From NCBI GenBank assembly GCA_023138975.1, contig JAGLON010000018.1:96381-160380 (forward strand): a stretch of 64,000 nt of DNA, written 5' to 3'. The translations under genes were made by a program, and so were the position numbers. Positions 8,499 through 18,601 of the stretch are shown here, one piece after another. This stretch comes from Candidatus Zixiibacteriota bacterium (GTDB lineage Bacteria; Zixibacteria; MSB-5A5; GN15; JAAZOE01). Position 1 is the stretch's first letter. Each line of letters begins with the position of its first letter. The notes under the pieces are model-generated. The model saw only the letters and a list, made by a program, of their open reading frames with translations. It did no database searches and was not told the DNA's origin.

Positions 8499-10643
8499 CT
8501 ATTCGGCTTTTTCCTCATCATCGGAGGCTTCTTCCTTAGGAGCTTCTTCCTTAGGAGCTTCATCCTTAGGAGTCTCTTCCTTAGGAGCTTCATCCTTAGG
8601 AGCTTCTTCCTTGGGAGTCTCTTCTTTGGGAGCTTCATCCTTTGGAGTCTCTTCCTTGGGAGCTTCTTCGGAAACAGCATCAACTGCTGGAGCGATATCT
8701 TTCAACGCCTCGCCCATAACAGTGCTGGAAGTTGTCCGCTCGGAGAGGAACGTATCGTATTCATCCCGATCCCGCTTTTCAAAATAAGCAGTAACAGATA
8801 ATACGATTTTTCGTCCGCCGCGATCAAAATCAATAACTTTGAGAGGAATTTTCTCGCCTTCGGTAAACGCTTCCGCCGCCTGTTCGCCGCCATCTTTAGC
8901 CAGCTGATTTGACGGAACGAAACCTTCGACTTCACCATCTAACTCAACGACTAAACCACGATCCATGGCACGCATAACAGTACCGAGAACGTCGTTTCCA
9001 ATCGCGTATTTCTTGGCATATTCCGGCCACGGATCATCCGCCAACTGTTTAATCCCAAGCGACACGCGACGGTTGTCGGAGTCGATTTTCAAAACGCGAA
9101 CTTGGACCTCATCGCCTTTTTTCATAATCTCCGACGGATGCTGAATCCGTTTGGTCCACGACATATCGGAAATATGCACCAAACCGTCAACACCTTCTTC
9201 GATTTCGACAAACGCGCCGAAAGCGGTCAGGTTACGAACTTTGCCATCAACAACTGTACCAACCGGATAATTCTCATGAATAGTCATCCACGGATCCGGT
9301 TCCATCTGCTTGATGCCCAGAGAAATCTTCTCGTTCTCTTTGTCAACTGACAAAACAACCGCTTCGATTTCATCATTTAGACTCATTATCTTCGACGGAT
9401 GTTTGATGTGCTGTGTCCATGACATTTCGGAGATATGAATAAGACCTTCAATTCCTTTTTCCAACTCTACAAACGCGCCATAATCGGTAATTGAAACGAC
9501 TTTACCCTTAACCCGTTTATTCAGAGGATATTTCTCTTCGATGTTTTCCCATGGATACGGAGTAAGCTGTTTCAGACCGAGTGAAATACGCGATGTCTTT
9601 TCGTCATAGTCAAGAATTTTGACATTGAGCGTATCGCCCAACTGCACCATCTCAGAAGGATGACGCATACGGCCCCAAGACATATCGGTAATATGCAGAA
9701 GACCGTCCACACCGCCAAGATCGATAAAAACACCAAAATCGGTGATATTCTTGACAATACCTTCGCGAACCTGACCCAGTTCGATTTCCTCAAGAAGTTG
9801 AGTCCTCATCTTATCCCGCTGTTCTTCAAGAACTACACGGCGAGAAATAACGATATTTCGGCGGCTCTTATTCAGCTTGATAATCTTAACATCCATCGTT
9901 TCACCGATAAGGGCATCAAAATCAGGAACCTGACGAAGAGCAATCTGCGACCCCGGAAGGAACGCGTCAACGCCCATGACGTCAACAACGACACCACCCT
10001 TGATACGGCGTTTAATCTTTCCGGGAACTAGCTCACCGGCATCATGCGATTCACGGATTCTATCCCAAACACGCATGAAATCAGCTTTTTGCTTGGATAA
10101 TACCAATTGACCGTTTTGATCTTCAATAGCCTCAAGAAACACGTCGATTTCATCGCCGACTTTAACATTGACTTCACCGACGAATTCGCCCATCGGAATA
10201 ATTCCTTCCGATTTGAAGCCTACGTCAACAATGATATCATCGCGAGATACGCCAATTACACGACCGGCAACGATTTCACCCTCTTTTATATCATGAATCG
10301 TACCGTCATACATGCTCATCAGCTCTTCGAACTCTTCCTGCCCGTATTCAGTGGCATCGAGATCGGTCAGCTTCATCGCGTCAACAGTTGCAACCGGTGT
10401 TTTCTCAACATGAACACGATCCTTAGCTTTCTCAGAAATTCGTTTCTTTCTCGAAGTAACGATTTTCTCCACTACCGGAGCAGCTGTTTTTACCTCTACA
10501 ACGGAATCAGCTCCCTTGGTTTTGACTATTTTCGTCTTTACGTTTTTAGTCTTTTTCCCCTTGGTAAGCTTGGTTTTACTGAGTTTTACCTTCTCACCTC
10601 CCGTCGTTGTGACATTTGTCTGTTTTTTTTCGGCATCAGCCAT
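8499..10643 (-). CDS. rpsA: 30S ribosomal protein S1
   Basis: This 714-aa protein has six S1 RNA-binding domains, starting at about residues 120 (GEIVAGRVIGVSRDD), 205, 290 (GQVREGIVKNITDFGVFIDL), 375, 460 and 545. It brings mRNA to the 30S subunit and aids translation initiation. Domains 3-5 carry the strong GLxHISDMSW motif. There is a lysine-rich N-terminal extension of about 80 residues. The C-terminal tail is a low-complexity repeat of (A/T)PK(E/D)E units, making the protein longer than the usual 550-600 aa. The start at 10643 has a good GAAGGAGG ribosome site. plsC and cmk lie upstream on the same strand; the cmk-rpsA neighbourhood is widespread in bacteria. Confidence 0.95.
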   Translation of the reverse strand: MADAEKKQTNVTTTGGEKVKLSKTKLTKGKKTKNVKTKIVKTKGADSVVEVKTAAPVVEKIVTSRKKRISEKAKDRVHVEKTPVATVDAMKLTDLDATEYGQEEFEELMSMYDGTIHDIKEGEIVAGRVIGVSRDDIIVDVGFKSEGIIPMGEFVGEVNVKVGDEIDVFLEAIEDQNGQLVLSKQKADFMRVWDRIRESHDAGELVPGKIKRRIKGGVVVDVMGVDAFLPGSQIALRQVPDFDALIGETMDVKIIKLNKSRRNIVISRRVVLEEQRDKMRTQLLEEIELGQVREGIVKNITDFGVFIDLGGVDGLLHITDMSWGRMRHPSEMVQLGDTLNVKILDYDEKTSRISLGLKQLTPYPWENIEEKYPLNKRVKGKVVSITDYGAFVELEKGIEGLIHISEMSWTQHIKHPSKIMSLNDEIEAVVLSVDKENEKISLGIKQMEPDPWMTIHENYPVGTVVDGKVRNLTAFGAFVEIEEGVDGLVHISDMSWTKRIQHPSEIMKKGDEVQVRVLKIDSDNRRVSLGIKQLADDPWPEYAKKYAIGNDVLGTVMRAMDRGLVVELDGEVEGFVPSNQLAKDGGEQAAEAFTEGEKIPLKVIDFDRGGRKIVLSVTAYFEKRDRDEYDTFLSERTTSSTVMGEALKDIAPAVDAVSEEAPKEETPKDEAPKEETPKEEAPKDEAPKEETPKDEAPKEEAPKEEASDDEEKAE
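8539..8658 (-). repeat. Eight tandem 15-bp coding repeats in the rpsA tail
   Basis: There are exactly eight in-frame copies of a 15-bp unit (GGAGCTTCTTCCTTA and variants, plus-strand reading) with a partial ninth. They encode alternating APKEE, APKDE and TPKEE pentads at the S1 C-terminus. Differences between units are mostly synonymous or E/D and A/T swaps, so copy number may vary between strains. Confidence 0.9.
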
Positions 10644-10673
10644 TTTGGTATATCCTCCTTCGATCTATTTACT

Positions 10674-10694
10674 CTCCGACTCTTTGAATCGGAG
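10674..10694 (-). promoter_or_regulatory. Leader hairpin upstream of rpsA
   Basis: CTCCGA and TCGGAG form a 6-bp stem about 30 bases before the rpsA start codon, just upstream of the ribosome site. It could take part in S1 autoregulation, which is known in other bacteria. Here only the hairpin is seen; the role is inferred. Confidence 0.35.
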
Positions 10695-10755
10695 GCATTT
10701 TTCTATATCGGACAATCGCACGCGCTCCTTAGAAATGGAACGCCTTGTGTTTATG

Positions 10756-11376
10756 TCAATTTTTCTCTAAAACTTTATCTTTCAGCTCTTTTATCCTACG
10801 CATAACTTCTTCGGATAACGCTCGATAACCTTCTTTCCCGTCCTCGTACGCCAAAATTTCCTCAACTGTTATCGGTTTTCCAAATGTCACCGACATCCGG
10901 TTTCTCCAAAACAGTGATTTGGACCATTGGTGAGTCCGATGAGCAAAAGCCGGCACAATTGGAGCCTTCCCTTTATAAGCAATCAACCCAATTCCCGGTT
11001 TCGGCTTCAAAAGTGTTTCGCCGTCACCACGGGTACCTTCCGGAAAGAGTATCAAACCTCCTCCTTTAGAGAGGACATCAAAAACTTTGTTGATAGACCT
11101 TGGGTCATAAATTCCCCGTCGTACCGGAACAGCGTTTAGAGCGGTTATAACTCGCTTCATTATTGGTATGTCAAAGAGCTCTTTTTTTGCGAAAAAATGT
11201 ACTTCCCGCATAATCATTACCGCGACAAAAGGCGGATCGAAATACGACTGATGATTCGAGGCAATTAACACCGGTCCCGTTCTCGGGATATTTTTTTCAT
11301 CAACCGCTTTTAGTCCAAATAGAGTGTATCCCACTGTTCGGACAAACCGCCATGCCACGTAATAAAACCATTTCAT
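10756..11376 (-). CDS. plsC: 1-acyl-sn-glycerol-3-phosphate acyltransferase
   Basis: This 206-aa membrane-associated acyltransferase transfers the second acyl chain to lysophosphatidic acid in phospholipid synthesis. The catalytic HX4D motif is seen in SNHQSYFDPPF. The substrate-binding block is FPEGTRGDGE, and a further family block is IVPAFAHRTHQWSKS. One hydrophobic stretch lies near the N-terminus. Its ATG overlaps the cmk stop as ATGA, so the two are translationally coupled. The cmk-plsC-rpsA order is a common bacterial arrangement. Confidence 0.9.
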   Translation of the reverse strand: MKWFYYVAWRFVRTVGYTLFGLKAVDEKNIPRTGPVLIASNHQSYFDPPFVAVMIMREVHFFAKKELFDIPIMKRVITALNAVPVRRGIYDPRSINKVFDVLSKGGGLILFPEGTRGDGETLLKPKPGIGLIAYKGKAPIVPAFAHRTHQWSKSLFWRNRMSVTFGKPITVEEILAYEDGKEGYRALSEEVMRRIKELKDKVLEKN

Positions 11377-12080
11377 ACGACCGTAAAACGTTTCTTCGCG
11401 ATCTTGATAATGGTTTCAATCTGACCTTCTATCGAAAGCGATGTTGTATCGACAACTACCGCGTCATTAACTTTCATAAGAGGCGACGCCTTGCGCTCGC
11501 TGTCATTCTTATCGCGAGCCTTTAGCAGCTCCACCTGAGTATCAATCGAGGATTCTTCACCCTGATGTATCGCGTCCAAAAATCGCCGCTCGGCCCGTAT
11601 CCGAATATCAGCATCCAGATAAATTTTGAGATCGGCCCGTGGAAAAACAACCGAAGTCGTATCACGGCCCTCGACAACCATGTTGCCTTTGGCGCCCATT
11701 TCCTGTTGTTGATTAACTAATTCTGAGCGGACTTCGGAGAACACCGCTACTGCCGATGCTCCGTAAGTAGCTTCGGGCGTACGAATAGCCTCAGTTACAT
11801 CTTCCCCATTAAGAAAGACCAACTGGCCGTTATCGGAGTCGTTTTGAAACTCGATTTTAATTGTTTTCGCAATTTGCGCCAGTGCATTGCCGTCCTCCAG
11901 CGAAACATTGTTACGCAAGGCGAATAGTGCCACCGCCCGATACATAGCACCGGTATCCAGGTACGTGAAGCCCAACCGATTAGCCAAAAGCTTGGCTGTA
12001 GTCGATTTTCCCGAACCGGCCGGCCCGTCAATGGCGATGGTTTTCCCTTGGAAAACCGAAAGTTTAATTTGTACCGCCAT
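11373..12080 (-). CDS. cmk: Cytidylate kinase
   Basis: This 235-aa protein phosphorylates CMP and dCMP. The P-loop is IAIDGPAGSGKST, followed by YLDTGAMYRAVALFA. The NMP-binding/lid region contains VVEGRDTTSVVFPRADLKIYLDA and the RFLDAIHQGE block, and the KNDSERKASPL arginine region is present. The frame remains open upstream to a TTG at 12119; I prefer the ATG at 12080 (MAVQIKLSVFQGK), which leaves a normal N-terminus, although its ribosome site is weak. The stop overlaps the plsC start. Confidence 0.88.
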   Translation of the reverse strand: MAVQIKLSVFQGKTIAIDGPAGSGKSTTAKLLANRLGFTYLDTGAMYRAVALFALRNNVSLEDGNALAQIAKTIKIEFQNDSDNGQLVFLNGEDVTEAIRTPEATYGASAVAVFSEVRSELVNQQQEMGAKGNMVVEGRDTTSVVFPRADLKIYLDADIRIRAERRFLDAIHQGEESSIDTQVELLKARDKNDSERKASPLMKVNDAVVVDTTSLSIEGQIETIIKIAKKRFTVV

Positions 12081-12244
12081 GAAAGCCCGTAAAAATAACA
12101 GGATAGTTTTAAAAAGCAAGTAGTTTTAGGCAGGAAATTAGAAAAATAAGCCTTAATTGTTCGATTCTAAATCACCAAAACATCACAAGTTAAGCCATAA
12201 TCCCCCGTTATACTGTCAATAGTGGGTGAATTTATAACCCATCT

Positions 12245-13639
12245 CTACATATCTATCTCAAAGCTGTCGCCCTGAGCCGGGATAACCGTTTCCCAGTTGA
12301 ACGTTTTTTTAATCTCATTAGCCATATATTCCTGAGCATCCGGCTCGCCATGTACCAAGAACACCTTCTTCGGCGGTTTATTGAAGCCCATCATCCAAGC
12401 CAGGATTTCATTATAATCGGCATGCCCCGAAAACCCGGTGATACTCTCGACTTTGGCGTTAACATCAAACATCCGACCATGAATCTTGATTTTCTTCTCC
12501 CCTTCAAGTATCCGTCTGCCACGTGTTCCCATCGCCTGGTAACCGATTATCAGTATTGTATTGCGCGGATCAGACAGACGATGAACCAGATGATGTAAAA
12601 TACGTCCGCCGACCGCCATCCCACTGGCCGAGATAATAATGGCGTTCTTTTCTATCTGATTTATACTTTTTGATTCTTGCCGGGTCCGGGTCAGTTTAAG
12701 TTGACTCGGACGTATTATCTTCTTGCCTGCCAACGCCGCCAGCTTGCTGTCCAAATCAAGCGCTCCTATATGGTTTTCAAAAACTTCGACGGCGTTTATT
12801 GCCATCGGTGAATCAACATAAACCGGCATAGACGGAATCTTCTTCTGCTCTTCCAATTCCCGCAAAACGTACAAAATCGCCTGAGTCCGTCCGACCGAAA
12901 AGGCCGGAATCACCAAAACCCCTCCCCGCTCTTTACTCTCGATAATAACCCGGACTAACTCTTCAATTGGAGATTCCTGACCGTGCAGACGATTACCATA
13001 GGTTGATTCCAGCACCAGATAATCGACGTTATAAACCTGCACCGGATCTTGCAGAAGGGGTCGTCCCGAACGACCAATATCCCCCGAGAATAAAATCTTT
13101 TTATTAACTCCATTTTTTTTGCTTTGAATACCGATAAATGATGACCCGAGTAAATGCCCGGCATCGTGAAAGATCACTCTCGTATCGTCATCGAGGAATA
13201 ATTCATCCCCGTAATGCACCGGCTCAAACAATTTCATAGCAGCTTTGGCGTCATCGACAACATATAACGGTCGGGCCGGTTTATGTTTGGAATAACCCTT
13301 CTTGTTGGCCCATCTCGCATCTTCCTCCTGTAAATAAGCGCTGTCTCTCAGGAGAATATCGCATAGTTCTTGGGTAGGGTGTGTACAATGGACTTTGCCG
13401 TTGAAACCATTCTTGACTAACCGGGGCAAATATCCGGCATGATCGATATGAGCGTGCGTTAATAGTACCCGGTCGATACTCGACGGCGTCACCGGGAAGA
13501 CTTCCCAGTTTTTTAGACGGTTCTTTTTCCGTCCCTGAAACATTCCACAGTCAATCAGGAGCCTGTGACCGTTAATTTCCAAAAGATGCCGCGAACCGGT
13601 AACCGTCCCGGCCGCCCCGTGAAAAGATATCTTCGCCAT
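12245..13639 (-). CDS. Beta-CASP metallo-beta-lactamase-fold ribonuclease
   Basis: This 464-aa protein is of the CPSF73/YSH1-like bacterial family. The N-terminal metallo-beta-lactamase domain has the zinc motif THAHIDHAGYLP, further metal ligands in HDAGHLLGSS and the FSGDIGR block. The beta-CASP domain follows at about 200-350 (LESTYGNRLHG, VIPAFSVGRTQAILY, SPMAINAVEVF). A C-terminal RMMBL region contains ITGFSGHADYNEIL and VFLVHGEPDAQEYM. It is predicted to cut or trim RNA in the cytoplasm. Downstream lies a 164-base gap before cmk. No promoter was identified with confidence. Confidence 0.85.
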   Translation of the reverse strand: MAKISFHGAAGTVTGSRHLLEINGHRLLIDCGMFQGRKKNRLKNWEVFPVTPSSIDRVLLTHAHIDHAGYLPRLVKNGFNGKVHCTHPTQELCDILLRDSAYLQEEDARWANKKGYSKHKPARPLYVVDDAKAAMKLFEPVHYGDELFLDDDTRVIFHDAGHLLGSSFIGIQSKKNGVNKKILFSGDIGRSGRPLLQDPVQVYNVDYLVLESTYGNRLHGQESPIEELVRVIIESKERGGVLVIPAFSVGRTQAILYVLRELEEQKKIPSMPVYVDSPMAINAVEVFENHIGALDLDSKLAALAGKKIIRPSQLKLTRTRQESKSINQIEKNAIIISASGMAVGGRILHHLVHRLSDPRNTILIIGYQAMGTRGRRILEGEKKIKIHGRMFDVNAKVESITGFSGHADYNEILAWMMGFNKPPKKVFLVHGEPDAQEYMANEIKKTFNWETVIPAQGDSFEIDM

Positions 13640-14044
13640 TGTACAAATCCATTGTTTTAAGATGTACCATGAGGATATCCAACGATTGCCTACGACGCAA
13701 CAAATTTATGTGTGTGAACACGATTTGCTCGGACCGGTGGCCCATCCCGAAACAGGTCAAGACCTTTTCGAGTGGACTAAAAGCCTCATGAGGTTCCTGT
13801 AAAGTACACTCTAACACACAGCTTTACGCTTTCACTACAATCTTACACCTAATCTCGAAATCATCAACATTATTAACAGAATCAAATATGGATACCAATG
13901 ATAACAACAATTTTGGAAATAGGGCAGAAAATGGGGTGTACCCCTAAAAATGAGCATCTAAACCAATTTCCTATAACGCTATGTTTGGTTAGCCCTTACG
14001 AGAGAAATGAGGGAAATGAGACCTAAAGTAAAGTTTTTCATATG

Positions 14045-14143
14045 AGAAACGCAAGGTACTCGTCGTAGAGGAGTGAACCCATTTGAAAAGTGACAATGTC
14101 CTTGGAAAACGAAAAGTACTCGTCGCAGACGGGTGAACCCATT
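14045..14143 (+). repeat. Two direct copies of a GTACTCGTCG dispersed repeat
   Basis: Copy one (14045-14090) and copy two (14105-14143) share the core GTACTCGTCG, then AGA, then GTGAACCCATT, preceded by a GAAAACG-like block. A third copy lies inverted at 37996-38042. This makes it a dispersed repeat family of this genome. Confidence 0.7.
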
Positions 14144-14151
14144 CTCCGGTT

Positions 14152-14237
14152 GTCATTCCCGAGAGCGAAGCGAGTCGGGAATCCAGTGGTGAGATTGGTC
14201 AAACTACGGCATGGATTCCCGTTTTCACGGGAATGAC
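14152..14237. repeat. Palindromic element with GTCATTCCCG ends
   Basis: The element starts GTCATTCCCG and ends with its reverse complement CGGGAATGAC. Inside the ends are GGGAATCCAG and GGATTCCCG, and a local hairpin lies on each side. It belongs to the same type as the element at 37811-37935. It has no coding capacity and resembles a non-autonomous MITE- or REP-type unit. Confidence 0.75.
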
Positions 14238-14395
14238 GAATATAAAAGCTGCGGAAATTCTAGGGTTAAAACTACAAGATATCCAGGCAGGTGAAGCCGT
14301 GCGAATATAAAACTCTAAATATTTCGCCTCGGTGATTGGTCATCTACGCGACAGCTTATAATACCCGAAGGGTGCGAAAAGGGGATCCATCCCCC

Positions 14396-15937
14396 TCATT
14401 CCCATTCGATTGTGGCCGGGGGTTTGGTCGAGATGTCGTAGCAGACCCGGTTGACGCCTTTGACTTCGTTTATAATACGGTTGGAAATACGGGCTAAAAT
14501 ATCATCGGGGATTCTCGCCCAATCCGCCGTCATACCGTCGGTTGAGGTTACCGCCCGCAAAGCAATTGTGTTTTCGTAGGTGCGCTCGTCACCCATCACA
14601 CCGACCGACTGTACCGGTAATAATATCGCGAACGCCTGCCAGATTTTATCATACTGCCCGGTCGATTTTAGTTCGGACATATAAATCGCATCGGCATCAC
14701 GGAGGACATTTAGTTTATCGACGGTAATATCACCGAGGATTCTTACGGCTAATCCCGGCCCGGGGAATGGATGCCGTCCAATGAGCAAAGGGTCTATTTC
14801 GAGCATCTTACCCAGCGCTCTGACTTCGTCCTTAAAAAGTTCGCGCAGAGGCTCGACAATTTTCAGATTCATCTCCTCCGGCAGACCGCCAACATTATGA
14901 TGCGATTTTATTGTCGCCGACGGACCTTTGAAACTGACCGACTCTATCACATCGGGATACAGAGTCCCTTGAGCCAAAAAGGTCGCGTCCCCGACTGACT
15001 TGGCCGCTTCTTCGAAGACTTCGATAAAGGTATTGCCGATAATTTTGCGTTTCTTTTCGGGATCAACAACTCCGGCCAATTTGGTCAAAAACTGCTCAGA
15101 AGCATCAACCGGTTTGAGGTTAATCCCCATTGATTTATAGGAATCTATGACCTCTTCATATTCATTTTTTCTAAGCAGACCGTTATTGACAAATATCGCC
15201 GTCATTTTATCGCCGACCGCTTTTTGCAGCAGCCCGGCGGTAACAGTAGAATCGACACCGCCGGATATACCGAGGATAACTTTTTCGTCGCCGATTGTTT
15301 CCTTTAGCATCTGCACCGTTGATTCAATAAACGATTCTGTGGTCCAGTCTCCTGAGACATGACAAATATCAAACAGAAAATTCTTTATGATTTTCGCGCC
15401 GTTGTCAGTATGGTTCACCTCAGGATGAAACTGCACGCCGTAGAATTTACGATCATCATTGGCCAGTGCCGCAAACGGAATATCAGCGGTTGATGCTAAT
15501 GTTCTAAAGCCATTCGGGGGAGCATCCAGAGAATCTCCGTGGCTCATCCAAACATTATTGGGTGAGGAGACACCTTTCAGTAAAATATCTTCGTCGGATA
15601 TATTGATAACTGCGGGGCCGTATTCTCTGTTTTCGGATGCGACAAGTTTACCACCCATCTTAAGAGCCATTAACTGAAGCCCATAACAGATGCCAAGAAT
15701 CGGAGTTTTAGTTTCGAAGAAAGAATCCGGCAGCATCGGAGAATCATCATCAAAAACCGACGACGGGCCGCCGGACAGGATATATCCTTTTAAATTAGCG
15801 TCGGCGTACTTCGACAAATCGGTATTATACGGCACGATTTCACAGTAAACATTTTGTTCGCGCACCCGGCGGGCAATCAATTGTGTATATTGAGATCCAA
15901 AGTCCAGTATCAGTATCAACTCATGCTGTCGTGCCAT
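14396..15937 (-). CDS. guaA: GMP synthase (glutamine-hydrolysing)
   Basis: This 513-aa bifunctional enzyme makes GMP from XMP. The N-terminal class I glutamine amidotransferase has its nucleophile in [11 protein letters not shown] and His/Glu in QFHPEVNHT. The ATP pyrophosphatase domain has the P-loop [15 protein letters not shown], and the C-terminal dimerisation domain ends KPPATIEWE. The frame is open to 15979, but the ATG at 15937 has an AAAGGA ribosome site and gives the usual start just before [17 protein letters not shown]. It overlaps the end of nadB by 22 bases, so the two are probably co-translated. Confidence 0.95.
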   Translation of the reverse strand: MARQHELILILDFGSQYTQLIARRVREQNVYCEIVPYNTDLSKYADANLKGYILSGGPSSVFDDDSPMLPDSFFETKTPILGICYGLQLMALKMGGKLVASENREYGPAVINISDEDILLKGVSSPNNVWMSHGDSLDAPPNGFRTLASTADIPFAALANDDRKFYGVQFHPEVNHTDNGAKIIKNFLFDICHVSGDWTTESFIESTVQMLKETIGDEKVILGISGGVDSTVTAGLLQKAVGDKMTAIFVNNGLLRKNEYEEVIDSYKSMGINLKPVDASEQFLTKLAGVVDPEKKRKIIGNTFIEVFEEAAKSVGDATFLAQGTLYPDVIESVSFKGPSATIKSHHNVGGLPEEMNLKIVEPLRELFKDEVRALGKMLEIDPLLIGRHPFPGPGLAVRILGDITVDKLNVLRDADAIYMSELKSTGQYDKIWQAFAILLPVQSVGVMGDERTYENTIALRAVTSTDGMTADWARIPDDILARISNRIINEVKGVNRVCYDISTKPPATIEWE

Positions 15938-17532
15938 TGACAATTTCCTTTCAGGTTCATAACCATCTCTTTTTTCCAATTCGCATCATCTCTGTCAGGG
16001 TAATCGAGAGTATAGTGAAGACCGCGTGATTCCTTGCGCATTGAGGCCGCTTCAATAATCAGGCAGGCGATGGCCGCCATATTGCGAAGCTCGATACTCG
16101 GATACGATAGAGAATGCGTTAAATAATACCTCTCCGCGCTGTGCCGTATCAATTCTATTTTTTCCGCCGCATCTTCCAGACGATAAGATGTCCGCACGAT
16201 ACCAACCCCGTCCCACATCAGACGCTTCAATTCGCGCCGATTATGAATAACGATGACCCGCTCACGCGGCATGTTGGTTTTACCCGGATGAGGGAATTTT
16301 ACTTCGGGCGGTTCCGGAGGTTCTCCGGATTTGAATTTTTTAATCGCGTCATCGGCTGCTATTTCAGCAATAGCCACCGCTTCCAAGAGCGAGTTTGAGG
16401 CCAACCTATTAGCTCCGTGCATACCGGTACAGGCAGTTTCACCACACACATAAAGCCGGTCTATGCCAGTTCGGCCATTTATGTCGGAAACAACCCCGCC
16501 GCACATATAATGAGCCGCCGGTACAACCGGAATCAAATCACGAGTGATATCAATACCAGCCTCAAGGCAGTTGATGTATATATTCGGGAATCTGGTTTTT
16601 ATAAATTCGGCTGAAATATGCCGGATGTCTAAGAAAACTGTGTCATCACCGGAGTTTTTTAACTCCGCATCTATTGCCCGGGCAACAACATCCCGGGGTG
16701 CCAGATCTTTCATCGGATGATAGCGCTCCATAAACGCCTCACCATTTTTTATCCTCAGTATGCCTCCCTCGCCCCGCACCGCTTCGGATATAAGAAACGT
16801 CTTTTTTCCCACCAGAGACAGTGTTGTGGGATGGAATTGGACAAACTCCATATTGGCGACATCAGCTCCGGCTCGAAACGCCATCGCCAACCCATCGCCA
16901 GTGGCAATCCGGGGATTGGTCGTATGCCGGTAAACCTGCCCGACTCCCCCCGCCGCAATCAGAGTAATTCCTGCTCGAACCGTAAGTTTGTCTTGATTCT
17001 GGGGATTAAACGCGTAAACACCACCGCACATGCGCCGTCCTTCAAAATCAAAAGCAATCAAATCTACAGCGATATGATTAGAAAATATTTCAATATTCTT
17101 ATGGTTATGGCAGGCGGCTACCAGAGCTCGCTCAATTTCCCGCCCGGTTAAGTCTGCGGCATGAACCACTCTCTTGTAAGAGTGACCGCCTTCGCGTCCC
17201 AGAGACAGCTCATTATTCTCCGCTGTCCGGGTAAACTCAACACCGATATCCATCAGCCGCTGAATACATTTCGGCCCAGCTTTAATAATAGTTTCAACAA
17301 CCTCGGGTCGGCATAAACCGGATCCGACATCAAGGGTATCTTTCAGATGATTATCGAAGCTGTCATCGGGAGACATTACTGATGCAATACCGCCCTGGGC
17401 GTAGTTGGTATTCGATTCGGTCTCGGTCTTTTTGGTAATGACCGCCGTTGAACCGAATTCGGCAACTTTGAGTGCGTACGACAATCCGGCTACTCCCGAA
17501 CCTATTATTATGAAATCATAATAACTTTTCAT
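15916..17532 (-). CDS. nadB: L-aspartate oxidase
   Basis: This 538-aa FAD enzyme oxidises aspartate to iminoaspartate in de novo NAD synthesis. The FAD dinucleotide fold is [16 protein letters not shown]. Family blocks are [29 protein letters not shown], a flavin/substrate loop AAHYMCGGV, and the fumarate-reductase-like C-terminus. The ATG at 17532 follows the lpxK stop by one base; an upstream extension to 17571 would be non-homologous. No nadA or nadC lies beside it. Its place between lpxK and guaA looks like operon drift rather than a shared pathway. Confidence 0.93.
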   Translation of the reverse strand: MKSYYDFIIIGSGVAGLSYALKVAEFGSTAVITKKTETESNTNYAQGGIASVMSPDDSFDNHLKDTLDVGSGLCRPEVVETIIKAGPKCIQRLMDIGVEFTRTAENNELSLGREGGHSYKRVVHAADLTGREIERALVAACHNHKNIEIFSNHIAVDLIAFDFEGRRMCGGVYAFNPQNQDKLTVRAGITLIAAGGVGQVYRHTTNPRIATGDGLAMAFRAGADVANMEFVQFHPTTLSLVGKKTFLISEAVRGEGGILRIKNGEAFMERYHPMKDLAPRDVVARAIDAELKNSGDDTVFLDIRHISAEFIKTRFPNIYINCLEAGIDITRDLIPVVPAAHYMCGGVVSDINGRTGIDRLYVCGETACTGMHGANRLASNSLLEAVAIAEIAADDAIKKFKSGEPPEPPEVKFPHPGKTNMPRERVIVIHNRRELKRLMWDGVGIVRTSYRLEDAAEKIELIRHSAERYYLTHSLSYPSIELRNMAAIACLIIEAASMRKESRGLHYTLDYPDRDDANWKKEMVMNLKGNCQWHDSMS

Positions 17533-17533
17533 A

Positions 17534-18601
17534 TCATTCCCAACCAAACAGTCGGTTAATGGAGCCTTCATCCACCGGATGAACTCCTAATTCGAGGCAG
17601 TAAACAGGTTTGTCCAATCCCTCAGACGGTAATTTAACGAGGTCTTTGGCAGTTGTCAAATAGCTGTCGGCTTTTGATTCAATTCGTAAATCGCGCAACA
17701 TCTCGAAATCCAATTTATTGTACGAATAATGGTCGCCGAAGTTATGAGCTCCCATGACTGTAATTTCGTAATTTTCGATCATTGCCTGCATTCGGTCAAA
17801 TGATCCAATTCCGGTAAAAAGATACGGCCTTATTTTTTCCCGCTCATCGTCAGAGATTACTTTGCCGTTTTGGCTAATGCCCTCAAAGGCTAATCTCCAA
17901 TGATATACTCTTTTACCAAAGACTTCCTTCTCGTTGGCATTTTCCTTGAAATCAAATAGGAACAGCGCGTCGGCTCGCGACAAGGCTTTCATCGGTTCCC
18001 GAAGTATCCCCGACGGAAATAATCGCAGTCGTTTTTTTTGCCGGGAGTCTGGATTTGTTTCAAGAATCTCAGGAGAGATCAACGCAATATCTATATCTTT
18101 CTCAATATCCAGTCGCTGATAGCCGTCATCAATTAAAACCACATCAGGCGCCAGTTCGCGGTCGGCTCGTTTCAATATGTTTTTTTTATCGCGCCCAATA
18201 GCAAACCCAGCCTGGGGCAGTTTCACTCGCATCATAGCCGTTTCATCACCGATGGAATTAACGGTATATTCATCTTTAGAATTGTACGGAATGATGACAT
18301 CCTCTTTGGAAGTGCGGCCATATCCTGAATGAACGATAACGACTTTCTTTCCCATTGAAATAAATCGCTTCGCCAGTCGGAGAATTAACGGCGTTTTCCC
18401 GGAACCGCCAACAGTGATATTTCCGATGGATATAACTTTAGCCTTCCACTCACGAGAACAACGGTTTTTCCTGTTGAGAAGATTTTTGCGGGAAAAATAC
18501 TGATAAATCGGCGTCAGGATTCTGAAAAGGAGTAAAAACGGGAAACAGTAAAATCGATTCGTCCCTTGCGAGTTGACGACAACTTCCCAGAATTTATTCA
18601 C
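17534..18601 (-). CDS. lpxK: Tetraacyldisaccharide 4'-kinase (lipid A)
   Basis: This 355-aa membrane-associated kinase phosphorylates the 4' position of the lipid A disaccharide. The Walker A motif is ISIGNITVGGSGKTPLILRL. Other family blocks are IVHSGYGRTSK, GDETAMMRVKLP, VLIDDGYQRL and the C-terminal TTAKDLVKL. A hydrophobic N-terminal segment (YCFPFLLLFRILTPIY) fits membrane attachment. Translation starts at a GTG that overlaps the waaA stop as GTGA, indicating coupling in the lipid A operon. Confidence 0.92.
   Translation of the reverse strand: MNKFWEVVVNSQGTNRFYCFPFLLLFRILTPIYQYFSRKNLLNRKNRCSREWKAKVISIGNITVGGSGKTPLILRLAKRFISMGKKVVIVHSGYGRTSKEDVIIPYNSKDEYTVNSIGDETAMMRVKLPQAGFAIGRDKKNILKRADRELAPDVVLIDDGYQRLDIEKDIDIALISPEILETNPDSRQKKRLRLFPSGILREPMKALSRADALFLFDFKENANEKEVFGKRVYHWRLAFEGISQNGKVISDDEREKIRPYLFTGIGSFDRMQAMIENYEITVMGAHNFGDHYSYNKLDFEMLRDLRIESKADSYLTTAKDLVKLPSEGLDKPVYCLELGVHPVDEGSINRLFGWE

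Larger units (their letters stand above)
13640..14395. other. Gene-free repeat-bearing intergenic region
   Basis: No coding sequence is supported in these 756 bases. The left part (about 13700-13800) contains a segment with pairs such as GGCCCATCCCGAAACAGGTC and CGAGTGGACTAAAAGCCTC that looks like a further dispersed element, but no second copy is in the window. The middle holds two direct repeats and a palindromic element, listed separately. The right end next to guaA has no obvious terminator. Confidence 0.6.

Noticed and set aside
8539-8658. Possible CRISPR-like array
   Set aside because: Units are contiguous 15-bp tandem repeats without spacers and lie in frame inside rpsA.
8438-8787. 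Serine- or lysine-rich reading frames on both strands over the rpsA tail
   Set aside because: They are by-products of the 15-bp coding repeats; the rpsA frame explains the sequence and the others have no homology-like features.
10107-10805. 232-codon plus-strand frame opposite rpsA
   Set aside because: It is antisense to well-conserved S1 domains and composed of low-information Phe/Leu/Asn-rich sequence.
14152-14237. Intrinsic terminator for guaA
   Set aside because: The hairpins lack T runs and belong to a dispersed palindromic family found elsewhere in the window.
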